64,000 bases of DNA from Caulobacter sp. (GTDB lineage Bacteria > Pseudomonadota > Alphaproteobacteria > Caulobacterales > Caulobacteraceae). A program made the position numbers and the translations under genes. Every line of letters starts with the position of its first letter. Within the stretch, counting starts at the first letter, position 1. Of this stretch, positions 58,192 to 64,000 are shown in pieces. Below the pieces are notes generated by a model that was given only the letters and a program-made list of their open reading frames with translations, was not told the DNA's origin and made no database searches. The stretch covers positions 1-64,000 of the forward strand of contig NZ_JAGIBH010000016.1 in NCBI RefSeq assembly GCF_017744445.1, written 5' to 3'.

Positions 58192-58953
58192 ATGACCCTT
58201 TCGAGCACGACTCCCCGGCCGCTGATCGCCGGAAACTGGAAGATGAACGGCCTTTCGGCGGCTCTCGACGAGGCCCGCGCCGTCGCGGCGGGCCTGGACG
58301 GCCGGCCGGCCGGCGCCCGCGTCGCCATCTTCCCGCCCGCCACCCTGCTGCACCGCCTGTCGCAGGCCGTGGAGGGCTCGTTCGTCCTGACCGGCGGTCA
58401 GGACTGCCACGGCAAGGCCAGCGGCGCCCATACCGGCGACACCTCGGCCGAGATGATCGCCGACGCTGGCGGGACCTTGGTCATCGTCGGCCACTCCGAG
58501 CGCCGCACCGACCATGGCGAGACTTGCCAGCTGGTGGCCGGAAAAGCCGAGGCGGCCATCGCCGCGGGCCTGGAGCCGATCGTCTGCGTCGGCGAGAGCC
58601 TGGCGCAGCGCGAGGCGGGCGAGGCGGTCAGCTTTGTGATCAACCAGCTGCACAACTCATTGCCGCTCAGCCTGAAAGGCCAGGCGTTCAACGTCGCTTA
58701 CGAGCCGCTGTGGGCCATCGGCACCGGCCATGTGGCCTCGGTCGACAACATCATCGAGATGCACGCGGCCATCCGCGCCGAGCTGATCAGCCTGTTCGGC
58801 GAGCAGGGCGAGACGATCCAGATCCTGTACGGCGGCTCAGTGAAGCCCGAAAACGCCCGCGAGATCCTGGCCGCGCCCAACGTCGGCGGGGCCCTGGTCG
58901 GCGGCGCATCGCTGAAGGCCAAGGACTTCCTGGCGATCGTCGAGGCGGCGTAG
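58192..58953 (+). CDS. tpiA: triosephosphate isomerase
   Basis: Interconverts dihydroxyacetone phosphate and glyceraldehyde 3-phosphate. It has 253 residues and a TIM barrel. GNWKMNG contains Lys, GHSERR the catalytic His, [14 protein letters not shown] the catalytic Glu and loop 6, and [11 protein letters not shown] the phosphate loop. It is divergent from ppiD and followed by aspS; the spacing (89 bases) leaves room for a separate aspS promoter. Confidence 0.97.
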   Translation: MTLSSTTPRPLIAGNWKMNGLSAALDEARAVAAGLDGRPAGARVAIFPPATLLHRLSQAVEGSFVLTGGQDCHGKASGAHTGDTSAEMIADAGGTLVIVGHSERRTDHGETCQLVAGKAEAAIAAGLEPIVCVGESLAQREAGEAVSFVINQLHNSLPLSLKGQAFNVAYEPLWAIGTGHVASVDNIIEMHAAIRAELISLFGEQGETIQILYGGSVKPENAREILAAPNVGGALVGGASLKAKDFLAIVEAA

Positions 58954-59042
58954 GGGCCACAAACGGCCCCAGAATCCTTGACATCGAGGCGCCCACGTGC
59001 GCCTTACCGCGCCTTGCAAATCACCGCGTATTCAAGACTTTC

Positions 59043-60881
59043 ATGACCTCCATGCACGCCTATCGCACCCACAACTGCGGCGCTCTGCGCGCTTCCGACA
59101 CCGGTTCCTCGGTGCGCCTGTCGGGCTGGATCCATCGCAAGCGCGACCACGGCGGTCTGGTCTTCATCGACCTGCGCGACCACCACGGCCTCACGCAGCT
59201 GGTCCTGCACCCGGAAACCCCGGGCTTCGCGATCGTCGAGCGCCTGCGCGCCGAAAGCGTCATCAAGATCGACGGCGAAGTCGTTGCTCGTGACGCCAGC
59301 GTGGTGAACCCGAACCTGCCGACCGGCGAGATCGAGATCCGCGTCTCGGCCGTCGAGGTGCTGTCGGAAGCCGCCGAGCTGCCGCTGCCGGTCTTCGGCG
59401 AGCCGGACTATCCGGAAGAGATCCGCCTCAAGCACCGCTATCTCGACCTGCGCCGCGAGACCCTGCACAAGAACATCGTCCTGCGCTCGCGCGTCATCCA
59501 GTCGATCCGCAACCGCATGTTCGCGCAGGGCTTCAACGAGTTCCAGACGCCGATCCTGACCGCGTCGTCGCCGGAAGGCGCTCGCGACTTCCTGGTGCCG
59601 TCGCGTCTGCATCCCGAGAAGTTCTACGCCCTGCCGCAGGCGCCCCAGCAGTTCAAGCAGCTGCTGATGGTCTCGGGTTTCGACCGCTATTTCCAGATCG
59701 CCCCGTGCTTCCGCGACGAAGACCTGCGCGCCGACCGTTCGCTGGAATTCTACCAGCTTGACGTCGAGATGAGCTTCGTCACCCAGGAAGACGTATTCGC
59801 GGCCATCGAGCCCGTGATGCACGGCGTCTTCGAGGAATTCTCGAACGGAAAGCCGGTCTCGCCGATCTCGGGCACGCACACCTTCACCAACGACCTGGGT
59901 GAATCGTTCGACCACAAGGGTTTCGAGCGCCTGACCTACATGCAGTCGATGGCCTGGTACGGCAGCGACAAGCCGGACCTGCGCAACCCGATCAAGATGC
60001 AGAACGTCTCGGAGCACTTCCGTGACGGCGGCTTTGGCCTGTTCGCCAAGATCCTGGGTGCTGACGCCAAGAACCAGATCTGGGCGATCCCGGCCCCGAC
60101 TGGCGGCTCGCGCGCCTTCTGCGACCGCATGAACAGCTGGGCCCAAGGCGAAGGCCAGCCGGGCCTGGGCTACGTGTTCTGGTCGGAAGACCAGGGCGGC
60201 TGGGGCGGCCCGATCGCCAAGAACCTGGGTGAACCGACGCAAGCCCTGATGGAATCGCTGGGCCTGGGCGCTGGCGACGCCGCCTTCTTCGTGGCCGGTG
60301 ATCCGGCCGTGTTCGCCAAGTTCGCCGGCCTGGCCCGCACCCGCGTCGGCACCGAGCTGAAGCTGGTCGACGAGAACCAGTTCAAGTTCTGCTGGATCGT
60401 CGACTTCCCGATGTTCGAGTGGAACGAGGACGAGAAGAAGGTCGACTTCAGCCACAACCCGTTCTCGATGCCGCAAGGCGGTCTGGAGGCCCTGGAAACC
60501 CAGGACCCGCTGACCATCCGCGCCTATCAGTACGACATCGTCTGCAACGGCTACGAGCTGTGCTCGGGCGCGATCCGGAACCACAAGCCCGAGATCATGC
60601 TCAAGGCCTTCGCCACCGCCGGCTACGGCCCGGAAGTGGTCGAGGAGCAGTTCGGCGGCATGCTGAACGCCTTCCGTTACGGCGCGCCGCCGCACGGTGG
60701 TCTGGCGCCCGGCATCGACCGCATCGTCATGCTGCTGGCCGACCAGGTCGCCATCCGTGAAGTCATCGCCTTCCCGCTGAACCAGCAGGGCCAGGACCTC
60801 CTGATGAACGCCCCGGCCAACGTGCTCGACAAGCAGCTCAAGGAACTGCACATCCGCACCGCGCCCCCCATCAAGGTTTAA
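59043..60881 (+). CDS. aspS: aspartyl-tRNA synthetase
   Basis: Class II synthetase, 612 residues, bacterial type with OB anticodon domain ([22 protein letters not shown]), motif 1 and 2 regions ([18 protein letters not shown]), a GAD insertion domain, and motif 3 [19 protein letters not shown]. It may charge both tRNA-Asp and tRNA-Asn in organisms with GatCAB; this cannot be decided here. ATG 59043 or 59052 are both possible; the latter gives [10 protein letters not shown], the more common family start. The long track ORF starting at 58524 covers tpiA and is rejected. Confidence 0.95.
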   Translation: MTSMHAYRTHNCGALRASDTGSSVRLSGWIHRKRDHGGLVFIDLRDHHGLTQLVLHPETPGFAIVERLRAESVIKIDGEVVARDASVVNPNLPTGEIEIRVSAVEVLSEAAELPLPVFGEPDYPEEIRLKHRYLDLRRETLHKNIVLRSRVIQSIRNRMFAQGFNEFQTPILTASSPEGARDFLVPSRLHPEKFYALPQAPQQFKQLLMVSGFDRYFQIAPCFRDEDLRADRSLEFYQLDVEMSFVTQEDVFAAIEPVMHGVFEEFSNGKPVSPISGTHTFTNDLGESFDHKGFERLTYMQSMAWYGSDKPDLRNPIKMQNVSEHFRDGGFGLFAKILGADAKNQIWAIPAPTGGSRAFCDRMNSWAQGEGQPGLGYVFWSEDQGGWGGPIAKNLGEPTQALMESLGLGAGDAAFFVAGDPAVFAKFAGLARTRVGTELKLVDENQFKFCWIVDFPMFEWNEDEKKVDFSHNPFSMPQGGLEALETQDPLTIRAYQYDIVCNGYELCSGAIRNHKPEIMLKAFATAGYGPEVVEEQFGGMLNAFRYGAPPHGGLAPGIDRIVMLLADQVAIREVIAFPLNQQGQDLLMNAPANVLDKQLKELHIRTAPPIKV

Positions 60882-60910
60882 GGCGCGGGCGAGAGCCCAG
60901 ATACAAAGAA

Positions 60911-60941
60911 GCCCTCCGGTCTGAGATCGGAGGGCTTTTTC
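60911..60941 (+). terminator. intrinsic terminator after aspS
   Basis: GCCCTCCG and CGGAGGGC form an 8-bp stem with a 9-base loop, then TTTTTC. It ends aspS and stands only a few bases before the convergent pentapeptide gene ends; the A-rich left side could serve that gene too. Confidence 0.9.
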
Positions 60942-60945
60942 TTCA

Positions 60946-61812
60946 TCAGTACTTCGGAGGCTTGGCCGGTTTCGGCGGCGCTGGTGGGGCGGGCGGCTTG
61001 GGCATCTCGCGCAGCAGCATGAAGCGCGCGCTCCGCACGCCGTTGCAGGCGCGGATGGTGAAGCCCGAGGGCAGGCGGATTCCATCGGCGCAGGCTTCGT
61101 CCAGCTGGTCCTGGTCCAGGCCCTTGGCTCCCGAGAAATCCGCGCCGGTCAGCACCGCGGCGCTGAGATCGGCATTGCGGAAGTCGGCGCCGTTGAACAC
61201 CGCGCCGCGCAGGTTGGCGGCGGTCAGGTCGGCGTTGCGGAAGCTGGCGCCGTCGAACTTGCCGCCCGTCAGGTTGGCATGGGTCAGGTCGGCGTTCGAG
61301 AAGTCGGCGTCGCGGGCGTTGACGCCCTGCAGGCTGGAGCCGGTCAGCTCGGCGTTCGACAGGCGAGCGCGCTGCAGATTGGCGCCGACCAGCTGCGAGC
61401 CGTGCAGCTCGGACGAGGACAGGTCGACGCGGACCATGTTGGCCGATTGCAGGTTCACGCCGCTGCTCTCGACGCCCGACATCTTGGCGTCGGTGAAGTT
61501 GGCAGAGACGAAGTTGGCGCCGCGCATCTCGGCGCCGCGCAGGTCGGCGCGGGTCAGGTCGGCGGCGGCGAAGTTGCTGCCATAGAACATGGCGCCGCGC
61601 AGGTCGGCGCCGATCAGGACGGCCTTGGCGAAATTGGCGCCGGCGAACTTGGCGTTCATCAGCTTGCGGCCGGCGAGGTCACAGTTGGCGCACATACCGC
61701 CGAAGGAGGTCAGCTTGGCGACGTCCTTGTCTTCGATCGAGGCGTGAGCCTGGCCGGTCAGGGCCAGCAGGCTCAGCGTCAAGGCGGCGATTGAAACGCC
61801 CAAGCGGGACAT
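60946..61812 (-). CDS. secreted pentapeptide-repeat protein (larger)
   Basis: A 288-residue protein with signal peptide MSRLGVSIAALTLSLLALTG and cleavage near residue 24. From residue 41 on it is a series of A(D/N)Lxx-type pentapeptide repeats (about 35), expected to fold as a quadrilateral beta helix. A CANC pair (Cys41, Cys44) precedes the helix, and ACADGIRLPSGFTIRACNG follows it with two more Cys. The C-terminus is Pro/Ala/Lys-rich (KPPAPPAPPKPAKPPKY). Periplasmic location is likely; the role is unknown. It is a paralogue of the next gene. Confidence 0.85.
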   Translation of the reverse strand: MSRLGVSIAALTLSLLALTGQAHASIEDKDVAKLTSFGGMCANCDLAGRKLMNAKFAGANFAKAVLIGADLRGAMFYGSNFAAADLTRADLRGAEMRGANFVSANFTDAKMSGVESSGVNLQSANMVRVDLSSSELHGSQLVGANLQRARLSNAELTGSSLQGVNARDADFSNADLTHANLTGGKFDGASFRNADLTAANLRGAVFNGADFRNADLSAAVLTGADFSGAKGLDQDQLDEACADGIRLPSGFTIRACNGVRSARFMLLREMPKPPAPPAPPKPAKPPKY

Positions 61813-61911
61813 CGACTTCTCCGTGCCAGTCCAACGATACGCGACTGTGTGAGTTACGGTTTGAACCGTCGGAGGGGCAGATGCCACTTAAATTGCGGTA
61901 ATGACGGGGAT

Positions 61912-62403
61912 TTAACGGCAGCGCGGAATGGAAAGCCCACGCGGCAGCAACGTGGAGTCGTCGCCGCAGGCGCCGTTCAACTGACCTTGGTTGAGACCCA
62001 CGGCGCGGTTCATCTCGGCGCCTGAGAAGTTCACGCCCGACAGTCGCGCGCCCGAAAAGTTCGCGCCTTGCAGATAGGCCCCGACGAAGCTGGCATTGGT
62101 CAGGTCCGCGCGAGCGAAGCTGGCGCCGGTCAGCACCGCGCCATAGGCGTTGACGTCGCGCAGGTCGCCGCCGGCGAAGCTGGTGCGGTTCATGATCGCG
62201 GTCGAGAAGTCGGCCTGGCGCAGGCGGGCGCCCGCCAGATTCTTGCTCTTCAGCTCCAGGTTCGACAGGTCGGCCTGGAACAGGTTGCAGCGCGGGCAGT
62301 TGGCGCCATTGCGCACGGCCGAGAGCTGGCCGGCGTTCTGGGCGCTGGCGGTCGTCGCGGCAGCGAGCGCGACGAGAGCGGCGATCAGGGCAAACGGTTT
62401 CAT
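61912..62403 (-). CDS. secreted pentapeptide-repeat protein (smaller)
   Basis: A 163-residue protein with signal peptide MKPFALIAALVALAAATTAS and cleavage near AQ. The CPRC pair (Cys36, Cys39) stands before about 15 pentapeptide repeats, and ACGDDSTLLPRGLSIPRC closes the protein. The layout repeats that of the larger gene, so the two probably arose by duplication. Function unknown. I start at 62403; the track ORF adds 13 residues without a signal. It is 99 bases upstream of the larger gene. Confidence 0.84.
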   Translation of the reverse strand: MKPFALIAALVALAAATTASAQNAGQLSAVRNGANCPRCNLFQADLSNLELKSKNLAGARLRQADFSTAIMNRTSFAGGDLRDVNAYGAVLTGASFARADLTNASFVGAYLQGANFSGARLSGVNFSGAEMNRAVGLNQGQLNGACGDDSTLLPRGLSIPRCR

Positions 62404-62474
62404 TCTGGCGCACGTCCTACGCGGAAAAGGCTTCCGCACCATGCCGCAGCAAGCTTAACGCCAAGCCAACGCTG

Positions 62475-64000
62475 TTACGAGGAGGCGACCGGACCCGGAC
62501 GGTCCGACTGCGCCCCGCAGGTGTCGCAGACGGTCATGCCGCCACGGCGGATCAGCGAGAGGTCGCCGCAGGCCGGGCACATCTCGCCCTCGGCGCCGGG
62601 ACGATCCGCGCCCTCGACGCGTTTACGGCCGAACGAGGCGAAGACCAGGTTGTCGGGCGTGGCGCCGCGCGAGAAGCCCTTGGAGATGAACTTGCTGGCC
62701 AGGACGGGGTCCAGGCCGACATCGTCGATCTCGTCGTCCTCCAGCGGCTTGCCCCAGCCCAGGCCGTCGGCGTTGAACTGGCCGGTGTCGCCATTGGCCA
62801 GATCGTCGCGACCCAGGTACGAGACGCCCAGCTCGCGGAAGATGTAGTCTAGGATCGAGGTCGCCGACTTGATCGAGTCGTTACCCGACACCGGGCCGGC
62901 CGGCTCGAACTTGGTATAGACGAAGGCCTCGACGAACTCTTCCAGCGGCACGCCGTGCTGCAGGCCTAGCGACACGGCGATGGCGAAGTTGTTCATCAGG
63001 CTGCGGAACGCCGCGCCTTCCTTGTGCATGTCGATGAACAGCTCGCCCAGCTCGCCGTCCTCGTACTCGCCAGTATGCAGATAGACCTTGTGACCACCGA
63101 CAGCCGCCTTCTGGATGTAGCCCTTGCGACGATCAGGCAGGCGGCGGCGGGCGCGGTCGCGCTCGACGATCTTTTCGACGACGCGTTCGGTGACGACGGG
63201 CTCGCGGACCGGCGCGGCCGCGCGAGCGGGTTCGGGCGCGGCCTCATCGGGCAGGTCCAGCTTGAAGTCGGCCGGCGCGGCGGCGCGTTGCAGGCGCAGG
63301 GCGCGAACGCCCGCGCGGGCGGCGGCGGCCTGGGCGCGCACGGCGTCCGCCGGGCGGCTATCGAAGGCCACCGGCACGATGACGGGCGAGGGCAGGCAGG
63401 CAAAGCTCTCGACGGCGGCCAGCATGGACAGGCGGTCGGCGAAGGCCGGAGCCTCGATCGAGCGGAAGGCCTCGCGCAGTTCCGGGTTCAGCGCCTCGCA
63501 ATCGCCCAGCGTACCCGCGCCCAGGGCGTGGCGTTCGGCGGCGGCGATCTCGCTCGGCATGAAGTCAGCAAAGGCGAGTGTGTCGAAGTCGCGGCGTGCC
63601 ACGTCCTCGGCCGAGGCGCCCAGCACGTCGCGCAGGAAGCCAGCGCCGACCACGGCCGGGGCGAAGGCGGCGCGAATGCCGTGATGCTCGCGCAGGGCGT
63701 TCTCGGCCTTCTCGATCTCGTGGGCGGTGAAGCCACGGGCTTGCAGCATCTCGTGGTCGATGGCCGGGCTGTCCAGCAGCGAGCCGTGACCCAAGGCGTG
63801 ACGGCGCGCGGCGTCCAGGTCGACGCCTTCGGTCGAGAGCGCTTCGAAGGCGGCGGGGCTGAAGGCGGGCAGCAGCCAGCCGTCGGCGGTCTGGGTGACC
63901 GACACGGGCGACACGGCGCCGGCCGGGCCGACCGGGGCGCCGCCAAGGCGCAGGGAGGCCTCGACGTCCTCGAACGGACCGACCAGGGCGGCCGAGCGCA
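62475..64000 (-). CDS. nrdJ: adenosylcobalamin-dependent (class II) ribonucleotide reductase, C-terminal part
   Basis: The frame is open to the window edge, so the gene continues beyond 64000; the track start at 63914 is internal. The visible C-terminal part (about 508 residues) includes a duplicated TSCPD-like and helical segment, [21 protein letters not shown] linked to [22 protein letters not shown], and a terminal four-cysteine motif [22 protein letters not shown], which serves re-reduction in long class II enzymes. The protein should convert ribonucleotides to deoxyribonucleotides using vitamin B12 coenzyme; the active-site domain is not in view. Confidence 0.88.
   Translation of the reverse strand, partial: RSAALVGPFEDVEASLRLGGAPVGPAGAVSPVSVTQTADGWLLPAFSPAAFEALSTEGVDLDAARRHALGHGSLLDSPAIDHEMLQARGFTAHEIEKAENALREHHGIRAAFAPAVVGAGFLRDVLGASAEDVARRDFDTLAFADFMPSEIAAAERHALGAGTLGDCEALNPELREAFRSIEAPAFADRLSMLAAVESFACLPSPVIVPVAFDSRPADAVRAQAAAARAGVRALRLQRAAAPADFKLDLPDEAAPEPARAAAPVREPVVTERVVEKIVERDRARRRLPDRRKGYIQKAAVGGHKVYLHTGEYEDGELGELFIDMHKEGAAFRSLMNNFAIAVSLGLQHGVPLEEFVEAFVYTKFEPAGPVSGNDSIKSATSILDYIFRELGVSYLGRDDLANGDTGQFNADGLGWGKPLEDDEIDDVGLDPVLASKFISKGFSRGATPDNLVFASFGRKRVEGADRPGAEGEMCPACGDLSLIRRGGMTVCDTCGAQSDRPGPVASS

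Noticed and set aside
59004-61085. 693-residue minus-strand ORF over aspS
   Set aside because: Shadow of aspS; it also crosses the aspS terminator.

Overview
The window is a high-GC, gene-dense piece of an alphaproteobacterial chromosome, most likely from Caulobacter or a close relative. The gene orders nuoG-N/birA/coaX/rnj/mce/proS/lolCD/dnaE and rpsB/tsf/pyrH/frr/uppS/cdsA/dxr/rseP/bamA/skp/lpxD/fabZ/lpxA/lpxI/lpxB are typical of the class. More specific signs are the use of LpxI rather than LpxH, a direct-repeat LexA box (GTTC-N7-GTTC or its complement), and a 29-codon SOS-controlled membrane peptide gene upstream of dnaE that matches Caulobacter sidA. Nearly everything is core metabolism and envelope biogenesis. 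I see no prophage, IS element, CRISPR array, rRNA or intact tRNA.

Layout. 1-9712: complex I operon from the tail of nuoG to nuoN, with two tiny lipoprotein genes between nuoH and nuoI. 9714-13703: birA, coaX, RNase J, methylmalonyl-CoA epimerase and a DUF1467 membrane protein, almost all overlapping. 13704-14026: a highly structured non-coding stretch ending in a strong terminator. 14027-17320: proS, lolC, lolD. 17317-19583 (minus): a nucleoside hydrolase followed by an outer-membrane barrel protein. 19640-23254: LexA operator, sidA and dnaE. 23383-24999: three accessory enzymes (GFA, GNAT, HAD). 25203-40189: a long translation, isoprenoid, phospholipid, outer-membrane assembly and lipid A cluster. 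40248-42295: a FliK-like gene paired with a stand-alone FlhB C-terminal domain. 42352-45115 (minus): gltA and gltX. 45278-48230: comEC and an isocitrate-lyase/PEP-mutase superfamily enzyme. 48446-51581 (minus): lexA with its own operator, a methyltransferase, a signal peptidase I and an acyltransferase. 51669-58053 (minus): trpC, trpD, trpG, trpE and ppiD. 58192-60881: tpiA and aspS. 60946-62403 (minus): two secreted pentapeptide-repeat proteins. 62475-64000 (minus): C-terminal part of a class II ribonucleotide reductase.

How the parts fit: NADH oxidation (nuo) sits beside cofactor genes (birA, coaX). The rpsB-lpxB block links translation factors, CTP supply (pyrH), undecaprenyl and CDP-diacylglycerol synthesis, the DXP isoprenoid pathway, outer-membrane protein assembly (bamA, skp) and lipid A synthesis. 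Two good LexA boxes place sidA and lexA under one SOS control, tying DNA damage to a division block and to repressor refilling.

The least explained items are the two nuo micro-lipoproteins, the structured RNA region before proS, the FliK-like/FlhX pair outside a flagellar cluster, the paired Cys-containing secreted pentapeptide proteins, and the two long intergenic inverted repeats. All coordinates include stop codons. Start choices were made by eye from ribosome-binding sites, overlaps and family lengths.
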